This document shows, in pieces, positions 16,806 through 24,930 of a DNA stretch of 64,000 bases (its first letter is position 1; every line of letters begins with the position of its first letter). The notes below the pieces were generated by a model. It was not told the origin of the DNA, made no database searches, and saw nothing but the letters and a program-made list of their open reading frames with translations. Origin of the DNA: Salinigranum halophilum (lineage in GTDB: Archaea > Halobacteriota > Halobacteria > Halobacteriales > Haloferacaceae). The stretch spans positions 248,001 to 312,000 of the forward strand of contig NZ_SSNL01000005.1 in assembly GCF_007004735.1 (NCBI RefSeq). The letters run 5' to 3'. Position numbers and translations under genes: made by a program.

Positions 16806-17028
16806 GACACGACGAGGTACGGCCGCCACCACCAGAGGGTTTCGGTTCAGCGGTGGCGAAACGGGTCGTTAAGCCGGTCGACACGACGGAACGAGGCGTT
16901 TGCGGAGGTTGTTATCAGTGGAGTAACTAATGTCGGTCGAGGAGTGCTGGTGGTATACGTCGTCGAGTACGAGCCGGACAGCAACGCCGAGGCCGTGTGC
17001 TCGTCGTGTCGTGTGACTCCGATCCAAG

Positions 17029-17766
17029 ATGAACCCTTCACTGTATCAACCCGGTCTGCTCTCACCGCTCGGCCCAGTGGCCGCCGCGGTGCGAGAGCAA
17101 CTCCCGTTCATCCCGGCGCTCGTCGTCGCGGGTGTGGCCGTCGCGGCAGTCGTCGCCGTCGCGCTCAGCGACCGACCCGGCGTCCGTCCAGCGTTCCTCT
17201 CGCTGTTCTTCTCCGGTCTGCTGGTGGTGAACCTGGTCGGCCTGCCGGTGTTACCGTTCATGCACTGGCACAAGTTCACCGACGTCCAGTCGCCCGAGCG
17301 GACGTTCTACGACTACCGACTCGTCACCGCCGACGGGAGCGAGGTTCGGTTCGAAGAGCGCTCCTTGACCAACGTCGACGGGGCCTACATGATCCTCATC
17401 ACCGACGAGATGCGTGTGGCCGACGACGCTCGTCGGAGCGAACTCAGTGCGTACATGCTCGAGCGCGCCCGGATACATCGCGTGAAGGTCGAAGAGCGGT
17501 CGCCGCTGCACTACCTCCGGTTCCCGCCACACAGCCTCGAGGAGTGGACGGCCGACGAACTGGCGGGACACGCCAAGTTCGTGGGGCTGCGAACCTACGA
17601 GCGAACGGTCGTGCTGACCGATGAAGGGACGGGAGTCGTCTCCGACACCGAGACGCTGGTCTTCGAGTACAGAGAGCCCGCCTCGGCCGTGCGACAGCCA
17701 CCACTGAGCGAGTCGTCCGCACCGAGGTCGCTTCGCGTCCCCATCATCGCGGGAGGGGTGCGATGA
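17029..17766 (+). CDS. Membrane protein of unknown function, partner of the HTTM-DCC protein
   Basis: 245 residues. Two hydrophobic helices near the N-terminus (about 28-48 and 56-78) are followed by a soluble domain of about 165 residues with a TYxxxRLVTADGSEVRFEER-like strand pair and many charged residues. It has no Cys or known catalytic motif that I can identify. Its stop overlaps the start of the next gene by 4 bases (ATGA), so the two are translationally coupled and probably work together in the membrane. A TATA-like GGTATAC lies near 16952-16958; the rest of the 220-base gap before it holds no convincing gene. Confidence 0.65.
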   Translation: MNPSLYQPGLLSPLGPVAAAVREQLPFIPALVVAGVAVAAVVAVALSDRPGVRPAFLSLFFSGLLVVNLVGLPVLPFMHWHKFTDVQSPERTFYDYRLVTADGSEVRFEERSLTNVDGAYMILITDEMRVADDARRSELSAYMLERARIHRVKVEERSPLHYLRFPPHSLEEWTADELAGHAKFVGLRTYERTVVLTDEGTGVVSDTETLVFEYREPASAVRQPPLSESSAPRSLRVPIIAGGVR

Positions 17767-19064
17767 TCGTCAACTACGTCCGCGACGCCACGCGCGACTC
17801 GCCCGTCAACATCGCCGTCGCGCGCGTCGTCCTCGCGGGCTACCTCGTCTGGAAGACGCTCCCGTACGACTGGCTGCTCGTCGCTCAGGCACCCTTCGCC
17901 GGCTTCGCGACGTACCGGTTCGCCATCCCGCCCTGGCCCGAGCTCCTGGTCGTCGAGAAGTGGCTCCTCATCGCCCTGTTGTGCTGCTTCGCGGTCGGAT
18001 ACCGCATCCGCGTGACCGCGCTCGGGGCCGCCCTCATCGTCGGGCACTTCGGGATGGTCCGGTTCGTCCTGAACACCTCCGGCGGGGCGACGGCCCTGTT
18101 CTTCAGCGCGTGGTATCTGCTGTTCTTCGCGCTGTACGCCGGCGACGAGGCGGACGGGCTCTCCGTCGACGCCGTGCGTCGGACGGGGACCCGGTCGCTC
18201 GACGAGTTGCGGGCGGTGCTGAAAGACGACGGCGGCGAGCGGACGTACACGATGGCACCGCTCCGGTGGTCGCTGCTGGCGTTCGCCATCATCTACTTCG
18301 GCTCCGGCGTCTCCAAGCTCTACACCGCCGGGCTTGCCTGGTTCGCGCCCAGCAACCTCTCGCAGAACCTGTACTTCTTCAACGTGGTGGGGACGCACCC
18401 GCTCGGAATCGGGGCGGCGCTCGTCGAGTACCCCTTCGTGGTGAGCGCCCTCGCCGTCGGAACGGTCGTGCTCGAGGTCGGGCTCCTGCTCGTCATCCTC
18501 CTGGGCCTGCCCGTCTGGCCGGTGGTGTTCGGCCTCCTCGGGATGCACACGGGCGTGGCACTCTTCATGGGTATCGTGTTCTTCGACGTCGTCCCGATGT
18601 TCGCCCTGTTCGTCGCGTGGGACCGCCTCTACGCCCGCGCGGTCCGAACCGACAGGCTGGACGTCGTCTACGACGAGTTCTGTTACTTCTGTTCGCGGAG
18701 TCTCTACCCGTTCAAACTCCTCGACGTGAACGGAACGGTCCGGTTCCACTCGCAGTCGGACCTCCCCCGGCAGTACCGCGAACGTGACGGTCGGGACGGC
18801 ATCGACTTCGACCGGGCGATGTACGCGTTCCGCGACGGCGTCGCCTACGAGGGGTACGACGCGTTCAGACAGCTCCTCCGACAGTTCACCGTCTTCGCCC
18901 CCCTCGCGTGGGTGATGGGACGCGCTCCCGTGCGTGCCGTCGGTGAGCGCATCTACCGCCACGTGGCCGCGAACCGGAGCCAGTACTTCGTCTGCCGGGT
19001 CGCTCTCGACGACTCCGAGTCGGCGTCGGCGACCGAACAGACCGAGTACCGCTCCACCCGCTAA
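17763..19064 (+). CDS. HTTM-like multi-pass membrane protein fused to a DCC (DUF393) thiol-oxidoreductase-like domain
   Basis: 433 residues in two parts. Residues about 1-295 have several membrane helices in the style of HTTM/vitamin-K-dependent-carboxylase-like proteins (for example FAIIYFGSGVSKLY and LGMHTGVALFMGIVFFDV). Residues about 299-420 are a DCC domain: DVVYDEFCYFCSRSLYPFKLLD has the hallmark D-x-x-C-x-x-C, and the later FRDGVAYEGYDAFRQLLR matches the family's second block. DCC proteins are thioredoxin-like. The fusion suggests redox chemistry on a membrane substrate, but no function is established. Stops of this gene and the convergent DUF192 gene overlap by 4 bases. Confidence 0.75.
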   Translation: MIVNYVRDATRDSPVNIAVARVVLAGYLVWKTLPYDWLLVAQAPFAGFATYRFAIPPWPELLVVEKWLLIALLCCFAVGYRIRVTALGAALIVGHFGMVRFVLNTSGGATALFFSAWYLLFFALYAGDEADGLSVDAVRRTGTRSLDELRAVLKDDGGERTYTMAPLRWSLLAFAIIYFGSGVSKLYTAGLAWFAPSNLSQNLYFFNVVGTHPLGIGAALVEYPFVVSALAVGTVVLEVGLLLVILLGLPVWPVVFGLLGMHTGVALFMGIVFFDVVPMFALFVAWDRLYARAVRTDRLDVVYDEFCYFCSRSLYPFKLLDVNGTVRFHSQSDLPRQYRERDGRDGIDFDRAMYAFRDGVAYEGYDAFRQLLRQFTVFAPLAWVMGRAPVRAVGERIYRHVAANRSQYFVCRVALDDSESASATEQTEYRSTR

Positions 19065-19579
19065 CCGACTGAGTCGGGGATGACGACGCGGTCGCCCGCG
19101 TCAAGTCCGGTCTCGTTCGCGGTTCCGCGCGGGAGTTCGAGCACGTACCGTCCAGTCCCCCGGTAGCGCGTGAGGTCCGCGCCGCTCGTCCCCTCGGGCG
19201 GGAGCGACGCGTGGTGAATCGTCGTCACCGTCCCGTCGGGAGCGACGAAGACGATGTCGAGCGGGAACGCCATGTCGCGCATGACGTACGCGTACTGCCC
19301 CTCGGCGTCGTGGACGAACAGCATCCCCTCCCGAGCGTCGAGCGACTCGGTGGCGGAGAGACCGAGGTAACGCTTCTCGGCCGTGTCGGCGATTCGGACG
19401 TCGACCTCGGCGAGTCGTTCGCCGGAGGCGTCGACGAGAGCGACCGTGGTCCGGTCGTACTCGTCGTCGGCGGGCGGGTCGATGGTCGCGAGCAACCCCG
19501 ACTGGACCGCGAGGACGCCCGCCGTCAGGAGGATGAACGCGATGGCGACCCCGAGGAGTTGCCGGGTCGAGCGGGCCAT
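19061..19579 (-). CDS. DUF192 family exported or membrane-anchored protein
   Basis: 172 residues. One N-terminal hydrophobic helix (LLGVAIAFILLTAGVLAV) serves as signal or anchor. The DUF192 domain follows: TAEKRYLGLSATESLDAREG, MLFVHDAEGQYAYVMRDM and FPLDIVFVAPDGTVTTIH are the conserved blocks, ending with YVLELPRGTANETGLDAGD. The function of DUF192 proteins is unknown. The ATG at 19579 is preferred to a TTG four codons upstream because it leads straight into the basic start of the anchor. Confidence 0.82.
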   Translation of the reverse strand: MARSTRQLLGVAIAFILLTAGVLAVQSGLLATIDPPADDEYDRTTVALVDASGERLAEVDVRIADTAEKRYLGLSATESLDAREGMLFVHDAEGQYAYVMRDMAFPLDIVFVAPDGTVTTIHHASLPPEGTSGADLTRYRGTGRYVLELPRGTANETGLDAGDRVVIPDSVG

Positions 19580-19670
19580 GTGGAGGGACAAGACAGGGAG
19601 GCGCGTAAGCGTTCCGTCGGTCGGGAGAATCAGAAACCGTTATTCGGGCGAAGCGTGTTCGTCGGTGTAC

Positions 19671-19744
19671 GGGCTCGTGGTCTAGTTGGTTATGACGCGG
19701 CCTTTACAAGGCCGAAATCGGTGGTTCGAATCCGCCCGAGCCCA
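19671..19744 (+). tRNA. tRNA-Val(TAC)
   Basis: A 74-nt cloverleaf: acceptor GGGCTCG with CGAGCCC, anticodon stem CGGCC/GGCCG around TTTACAA (anticodon TAC), T loop TTCGAAT, discriminator A, no encoded CCA and no intron. It lies 91 bases after the divergent DUF192 start; a GTTATTCG stretch near 19639-19646 may be its promoter. Confidence 0.94.
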
Positions 19745-20042
19745 TGATTCTTGCCGAACGCCAGTGAGGCAGAATCATCTCCGCGAGGGCGGTTCGAACC
19801 CAGAGGACGAGCGGAGCGAGTCTCGCTCCGGTCCGAATCCACCCAGGTTCGCTCGCTCTGCCATCGGTCGCTCGGCGGGCGCGAAGGAGTCCACCACCAC
19901 GAGTTCCGCCTCGGCATCGACAGCGCGGTGGACCACGTCACTCGGTCGGTGGGGACCCTCACCGGGGCGAGTCCAAGAACCGGCGAAAACGGTCGATTCA
20001 ATCCGAAATCCTTTTTTCTCCCATCGGCTTCGTTCGATACGC
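19745..20042. other. Gene-free gap between tRNA-Val and tRNA-Phe with T-arm-like repeats
   Basis: No credible reading frame. Two T-arm-like segments follow the tRNA: GGCGGTTCGAACCC (19788-19801) and GGTCCGAATCCACCCAGG (19830-19847), the latter matching 14 of 18 bases of the tRNA-Val 3' region. There is a near-perfect hairpin GATTCTTGCC/GGCAGAATC directly after the tRNA (19746-19777), an inverted repeat GGAGCGAG-T-CTCGCTCC (about 19812-19828), and a run of six T (20012-20017) near the tRNA-Phe promoter position. Confidence 0.45.
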
Positions 20043-20116
20043 GCCGCCTTAGCTCAGACTGGGAGAGCACTCGACTGAAGATCGAGCTGTCCCCGGTTCA
20101 AATCCGGGAGGCGGCA
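20043..20116 (+). tRNA. tRNA-Phe(GAA)
   Basis: A 74-nt cloverleaf: acceptor GCCGCCT with AGGCGGC, anticodon stem CTCGA/TCGAG around CTGAAGA (anticodon GAA), T arm CCCGG-TTCAAAT-CCGGG, discriminator A, no intron. It matches the familiar haloarchaeal tRNA-Phe. Confidence 0.95.
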
Positions 20117-20251
20117 TCCCGATTCTACACGATTTCGGCTCGAATCACGTCCTCGCTCGACCGAAAGGAGTGACCTGTTAACACGCGTGAGCAGCGGTCA
20201 TATCCCCCCGTTCACGGCCCCTTTTTTTACCTCCAACCCAACCCCCGTCCG

Positions 20252-20728
20252 ATGGTAGTAGAATCCGACACCGCACCGACCTTCACCGCGACGCTCGCGA
20301 ACGGCGACGTCGAGGCGTTCGACCTGGCCGACCACCTCGGCGACGGCCCGGTCGTCCTCGCCTTCTTCCCCGGCGCGTTCACGCCGCCCTGTTCGAACGA
20401 GATGGTCGCGCTGCAGGAGCACCTCGGCGAGTTCGAGGCCGCGGGCGCGACCGTGTTCGGTATCAGTGCCGACTCGGCGTTCTCGCTCAACGCCTTCCGC
20501 GAGGAGCACGACCTCGGGTTCGACCTCGTGAGCGACATGGGCCGGGAGGCCATCGACGCGTACGGGCTGGAGATCGACATCGAGGACCTGGGCCTCCTCG
20601 GCGTCGCGAACCGCGCCGTCTACGTCGTCGACGGCGACGGCACCGTCAGCTACGCGTGGACCACCGACGACCCGACGGTCGAACCCGACTACGAGGAACT
20701 GCTCGCGGCCGTCGAGGCCGCCGCGTAA
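20252..20728 (+). CDS. Peroxiredoxin (AhpC/TSA, BCP/PrxQ-like)
   Basis: 158 residues with a thioredoxin fold. The peroxidatic Cys47 lies in FFPGAFTPPCSNEM, with the usual Thr replaced by Pro just before the Cys (FTPTC/FTSTC in most relatives). It is the only Cys in the protein, so there is no intramolecular resolving Cys and a 1-Cys mechanism with an external thiol is implied. The rest (FGISADSAFSLNAF, NRAVYVVDGDGTV) is standard. It reduces peroxides in the cytosol. A run of seven T (20222-20228) precedes it. Confidence 0.85.
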   Translation: MVVESDTAPTFTATLANGDVEAFDLADHLGDGPVVLAFFPGAFTPPCSNEMVALQEHLGEFEAAGATVFGISADSAFSLNAFREEHDLGFDLVSDMGREAIDAYGLEIDIEDLGLLGVANRAVYVVDGDGTVSYAWTTDDPTVEPDYEELLAAVEAAA

Positions 20729-20830
20729 CTCGGGTCGCAGCCGACCGTCCCGCGCCCCTCGATTCTCTCGCGAGGCGCCCGACCGAGTGACGCCGACGTC
20801 CGAGCGGCAGGAACGATATTCGGACCATCA

Positions 20831-20840
20831 AACATATACC
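20831..20840 (+). promoter_or_regulatory. TATA-like promoter of the Tat lipoprotein gene
   Basis: AACATATACC about 32 bases before the ATG at 20869, in a short AT-rich stretch; it implies a leaderless or nearly leaderless message. Confidence 0.5.
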
Positions 20841-20868
20841 ATTCTACACGAAACTCCGGGCCACAGTC

Positions 20869-21594
20869 ATGCGACGACGCCGATTCCTCCAGGCGTCCGG
20901 CGCGGTGGCACTCGGTGCCGCTGCCGGATGTCTCGGCGACAGCTCACCGCCACCCCGCAAGTCGAACGCCCTCTCCGACGTCGAACTCCGCACGACAGAC
21001 ACGACAGAAGCACGGGCCGAACTCCGCGTCGACCTGGCCAACGACCCGTGGGTCGTCTCCCGCTACGACAGCGGGTCGTCCGCCTCACTCGACGCCCCGC
21101 TCGCCCTGCTCGGTCGCCTCAGCCCGGTTGGGCGGGCCCGCGGAGCCAAAGGCGGCGGCGGGAGCGGCGGAAGCGGTGCCACCGGACGCGGGACCGGCGG
21201 ATACGCCTCCGCACCACGGACGCACAACGGCTACGCGTGGTACCACGGGACCGACGACAGCGACGACTGGTACGACGACCACGCGGACGAGGTGACGCGC
21301 TACGGTGCGGTGGTCGGTACCGTCGGCTTCGCCGCGCTCGGTCGCAACGCCCAGTACGTCGACGACCCGCCGGCCCCGGGGGCGGTCACCTGGGACCGGA
21401 CCGTCGAGGACCCCGCGAACGAACTCGGCTTTCAGGCCGACGGCGAGGGCTGGTATCGAGTCGGTGCCGAACTCGTCGGCGAACGGGTCGACCACTCGTT
21501 CGGCTGGGCCAGCGTCGACGTCCGCGTCGAGGAGGACACCCTCGGCGGCGGGATGACCATCGAAGAGGAGTGGAAGGTCTCCCCGCGCGTCTGA
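20869..21594 (+). CDS. Tat-exported lipoprotein, unknown function, first of the aminopropyltransferase-like cluster
   Basis: 241 residues. It begins with a twin-arginine signal (MRRRRFLQASGAVALGAAAG) ending in a lipobox (AAGC, Cys at about residue 21), so it should be exported folded and lipid-anchored to the outer face. The mature part has a Gly-rich low-complexity stretch (KGGGGSGGSGATGRG, about 99-113) and a Tyr/Asp-rich loop, then a beta-rich end. I do not recognise a named domain. It lies 39 bases before the membrane aminopropyltransferase-like gene and has its own promoter-like element, so it probably heads that operon. Confidence 0.72.
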   Translation: MRRRRFLQASGAVALGAAAGCLGDSSPPPRKSNALSDVELRTTDTTEARAELRVDLANDPWVVSRYDSGSSASLDAPLALLGRLSPVGRARGAKGGGGSGGSGATGRGTGGYASAPRTHNGYAWYHGTDDSDDWYDDHADEVTRYGAVVGTVGFAALGRNAQYVDDPPAPGAVTWDRTVEDPANELGFQADGEGWYRVGAELVGERVDHSFGWASVDVRVEEDTLGGGMTIEEEWKVSPRV

Positions 21595-21633
21595 CCACGC
21601 TGCTCGTCGGCCACCCCACCCTCACCCCCTCCG

Positions 21634-23388
21634 ATGTCACGCACCGCCCGCACCGAGGTGTTCGCCCTGCTCGCGCTGACGTTCGTCGTCTCGTTCTGTA
21701 GCTTCGCCTACGAGTTCGTCTACTCGGAGTTGTTGACGGTGATGTACGGCGGCACGGTCACCCAGTACGTCATCACCATCGGGCTGTACTTCGTCAGTCT
21801 CGGCGTGGGGGCGGCGCTGTCGGACGACCTCACGGGCGAGCGCGCCTCGAACCTCTTCCGGACCGAGGTGTACCTCGCGCTCGTCGCGCCCGCCGGGTTC
21901 CTGCTCATCGTCGCGCTCAACAGCGTCCGTCTCCCCCAGGCCGTCCCGGCAGAACTCGTCTGGGCCGTCGCGCGGTCGCCCGTCGTCGCCGTCGGCTTCC
22001 TCTCGGGGTTCGAACTGCCGTTGCTCACGCGGATGGTCGACGAGACGGGCGGCGGCTCGGCCGTCCTCCCGCCCGCGGTGACCCACGCCGCAGAGAGCCT
22101 GCATCGAGGAGTCGTGCGAGTGCTCGGCGTCTTCTGGCACGCGGAGCCAGCGACGGACGCCCGGAGCGGCCTGTCGCTCGTGCTGGCGATGGACTACGTC
22201 GGCGGCCTCGCCGGTGCCGTCGTCTACGCGCAGGTGCTCTACCCCGGACTGGGGCTCATTCCGACGGTGTTCGTCCTCGCCCTCCTGAACGGGCTCGCCG
22301 CGCTCGCGCTCCTGGGTGGGTACAGCACTCGGTGGAGCGTCGGCGGAGCGCGGGGACGCCTCGTGAGCCGGGAGTCGGCGACGCTCGTCGTCGTCTGTCT
22401 CCTCGTCACCGCCTCGTGCGGCGTCGCCGTCGCGAACTCGTCGGCCGTCGACCGGGAGCTCTCCGAACTGTACCTCGAACAGCAGGTCGAGAACGACTAC
22501 CCGCCGGGCGCGATGGACGCGGAGGTGCTCGGCCAGCGGACGACCCCGTACCAGCACGTCGTCGAGTACGAGCGGACCTGGACCGGCGCGGGGCCGAACC
22601 CCCACTTCGCCGGCGAGACGGAGCGCTGTCTCCGTCTCGGTGGTGCCGTCCAGTTGTGCGAGTCGTGGGCCGACCCCTACCACCAGGGGCTCGTCGACGT
22701 GCCGATGTCGCGGTTCGCTCACTCGCCCGAGACCGACGTGCTCGTGATCGGCGGCGGCGATTTCGTCGCCGTCGACGCCCTCCGCGAGTACGACGTCAGC
22801 GTCGACCAGGTCGACCTCGACGCGGCGTTCATGTCCTACGCCAGAGAGGACCGGTTCCTCTCGCGGTGGCACGAGGACGCGTACGAGTACGACCGGCTGA
22901 ACACGACCGTCGACGACGGCTACGCGTTCCTCTCGGAGACGGAGAAACGCTACGACCTCGTCCTCCTCGACATCCCCGGCGCGACGGACGACGACCTCCT
23001 CCCGCTGTACTCGACGGAGTTCTACGGGTCGCTCCGGGACAACCTCTCGCCGGACGGCGTCGTGGCCGTCTGGGTCTACGACGAGAACGCCTACGCCCAG
23101 CACAACAAGGCGTTCGTCAACACCGTCGGCGACGCCGGCTTCACCCAGTACGCCCCCTACTGGGCGTGGGCGGACGTCGACGCCGACGGCACCGAAGAGC
23201 GCGTCGAGCGCTTCTACCTCCTCGCGCCGGGCGACCGGTCCGCGTTCGACGCCGAGGAGGGCACGGCGTACGTCCGCCAGCACCGCGACCGCTACCGTGA
23301 CCTCCGGTGGCGTGAACTCCCCCGGTACAACGGCGTCGAAGTGAACTCCATCTTCGACCCGAACTACGACGTCCTCATCGACACCTGA
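21634..23388 (+). CDS. Membrane-anchored spermidine-synthase-like protein
   Basis: 584 residues in two parts. The first 280 or so carry about seven membrane helices with SFAYEFVYSELLTVMYGGTV and YVITIGLYFVSLGVGAALSD, as in bacterial membrane-bound polyamine aminopropyltransferases. The rest is a Rossmann domain with the nucleotide-binding VLVIGGGDFVAVDAL (about 368-382), VDLD (about 391-394) and LVLLDIPGATDDDLLPLYST (about 442-461). Two key sites differ from classical spermidine synthases: GGGDG is GGGDF, and the catalytic DxxDP-like motif is LDIPGA. The true reaction is therefore uncertain. It is followed by DUF2617-like and other genes with 1-base or overlapping junctions. Confidence 0.75.
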   Translation: MSRTARTEVFALLALTFVVSFCSFAYEFVYSELLTVMYGGTVTQYVITIGLYFVSLGVGAALSDDLTGERASNLFRTEVYLALVAPAGFLLIVALNSVRLPQAVPAELVWAVARSPVVAVGFLSGFELPLLTRMVDETGGGSAVLPPAVTHAAESLHRGVVRVLGVFWHAEPATDARSGLSLVLAMDYVGGLAGAVVYAQVLYPGLGLIPTVFVLALLNGLAALALLGGYSTRWSVGGARGRLVSRESATLVVVCLLVTASCGVAVANSSAVDRELSELYLEQQVENDYPPGAMDAEVLGQRTTPYQHVVEYERTWTGAGPNPHFAGETERCLRLGGAVQLCESWADPYHQGLVDVPMSRFAHSPETDVLVIGGGDFVAVDALREYDVSVDQVDLDAAFMSYAREDRFLSRWHEDAYEYDRLNTTVDDGYAFLSETEKRYDLVLLDIPGATDDDLLPLYSTEFYGSLRDNLSPDGVVAVWVYDENAYAQHNKAFVNTVGDAGFTQYAPYWAWADVDADGTEERVERFYLLAPGDRSAFDAEEGTAYVRQHRDRYRDLRWRELPRYNGVEVNSIFDPNYDVLIDT

Positions 23389-23389
23389 T

Positions 23390-23980
23390 ATGACACCCGC
23401 ACCGACCACCCCAGACAGCACGGACTCCACCGAGACGGCCGACACAGCCGACCCAGCCGACCCAACCGACCCGACCGACACGGCCGAACTACACGTCGCG
23501 TACCCGACGGGGCCACCCGACTTCGCGTCGTTCGACGTGAAGACGCTCACGCCCGGGACGCTCCTCGGCGAACCCTGCACCGTCGCCGTCGTCGGCCAGT
23601 CACACGTCGTCACTGCGCCGGCGCTCGACTACCACGAGGTCTGCTCGTGTCTCTCTCAGCCAGTCGAGACGAGCGAGACCGTCGCGCTCGACGCTGGCGT
23701 CACCGCACAGGTCGAGACAGCAGACGACAGGACCACGCGGGCGACGACCGACCTCTCGGTCCGACCGCTCGCGTCGTTCCCGGGGCCCGACGACGCGACC
23801 ATCGCGTATCGGTTCGGTCCCGACGCGTGGACCACGGTCAGCCTCGCGCCCGACGCGCCACGCTACGAGACGTACCACACCTACCCGGAGCGCGACGTCG
23901 CCGTTCACACGGTGACGCGACTCGCTGGCGGACCGAGCACCGAGCGGTCCGAGCCGTGGGGACAGGGGGCCGACCGATGA
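23390..23980 (+). CDS. DUF2617-like protein
   Basis: 196 residues. The first 35 are a low-complexity leader of DPADPTDPTD-type repeats. The body resembles DUF2617: LLGEPCTVAVVGQSHVV, then LASFPGPDDATIAYRFGPDA, and the C-terminal YETYHTYPERDVAVHTVTRL, the same place where family members have a W/Y-x-T-W/Y-H-x-Y-P block. It has two close Cys residues (CSC, about 84-86). DUF2617 proteins have no known activity; some bacterial genomes have them beside spermidine-synthase-like genes, as here (from memory). It begins 1 base after the aminopropyltransferase-like gene and overlaps the next gene by ATGA. Confidence 0.6.
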   Translation: MTPAPTTPDSTDSTETADTADPADPTDPTDTAELHVAYPTGPPDFASFDVKTLTPGTLLGEPCTVAVVGQSHVVTAPALDYHEVCSCLSQPVETSETVALDAGVTAQVETADDRTTRATTDLSVRPLASFPGPDDATIAYRFGPDAWTTVSLAPDAPRYETYHTYPERDVAVHTVTRLAGGPSTERSEPWGQGADR

Positions 23981-24930
23981 CGGCCGACCGGACCCTCGCT
24001 TCGGAGGGCGACCTGTCGCTCGCCGGGTCGGAGGTACCACCCGTCTCCGTCACCGACACCGCGGACGTGTTCCTCCGGACGGGCGGGGTCGGGGGTGACG
24101 TCCACGTGACCGACGCGGAGTACGTCTTCACCCACCAGTCGCTCGGCCAGACCGCGGGGCCGCCGGAGCCCCAGACCCGGATTCACGGCGACGAGGACGC
24201 CTACGTCGAGCGCGAGGGCGTCGACGGCGACCTGACGCTCGCGGACGTCGCGGACGTGTTCGTCCCGCGAGCGGCCGCCGACGGGACCCTCTCGGTACTC
24301 GGGTCCGAGAACGTCTACTCGGCGACGGCACCCGACCTCGACCCCGACGCGTGCGACGTCGTCAGCCACGGGTGGGAACAGCGCGTCAGAGAGTCGGACC
24401 CGGACACCGGCGTCTACCTGACGGGGGCGGGCCACGACGTCACGGTCGAACAGGTGCGGGGGGACGTCGACGTCTACGTCGTCGGGTGGGGTCACGAGGT
24501 CGAACTCACCGGACGCGGCGCAGCGGTGTCGGTCCACTTCTGCGGCTACGACAACACCGTCAGCGTCGGGCCGTATCTCGAGTCGAGCGTCGAATCGGAC
24601 GCCGGTTTCGACAACGCCGTCGACGAGGCACCGTTCCCGGTCGAGGACCTGATCGAGCAGTCGCGGCGCGAGGCGTGTAAGACGGCCGGCTTCGGCCGCC
24701 ACAGGGTCATCTTCCAGGAACCCGCCTCGGACGAGGAGTGGTGTCGGAACTGCGGCGAACCCGCCGACGCCATCGTCGAGCGCCACCAGATGGAGGCGTT
24801 CTTCTGCTTCTCGTACCCGGTGTGGGTGTACGAGCAGAGCACGAACCCGGCGGTGGAGTGCGAACACTGCTCGCCGAACGCCCACGACCCGTCGCTGACG
24901 AGCCAGGAACGGCGGGAGGTGTTCCGGTGA
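23977..24930 (+). CDS. Beta-rich protein with a C-terminal Cys pair arrangement, unknown function
   Basis: 317 residues, no membrane segment and no signal peptide. The first 220 residues read as short repeated beta strands (VTDTADVFLRTGGVGGDVHV, YVEREGVDGDLTLADVADVF, VSVHFCGYDNTVSVGPYL), suggesting a beta-helix or stacked-strand domain. The last 90 have WCRNCGEPADAI and, about 40 residues later, ECEHC, which could bind one zinc. No named family recognised. It overlaps both neighbours by 4 bases, so all three are translationally coupled. Confidence 0.6.
   Translation: MTADRTLASEGDLSLAGSEVPPVSVTDTADVFLRTGGVGGDVHVTDAEYVFTHQSLGQTAGPPEPQTRIHGDEDAYVEREGVDGDLTLADVADVFVPRAAADGTLSVLGSENVYSATAPDLDPDACDVVSHGWEQRVRESDPDTGVYLTGAGHDVTVEQVRGDVDVYVVGWGHEVELTGRGAAVSVHFCGYDNTVSVGPYLESSVESDAGFDNAVDEAPFPVEDLIEQSRREACKTAGFGRHRVIFQEPASDEEWCRNCGEPADAIVERHQMEAFFCFSYPVWVYEQSTNPAVECEHCSPNAHDPSLTSQERREVFR

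Noticed and set aside
16931-17018. Short reading frames before the 245-residue membrane protein, one with VCSSC
   Set aside because: They are too short, with no conserved pattern or start signal; probably leader sequence.
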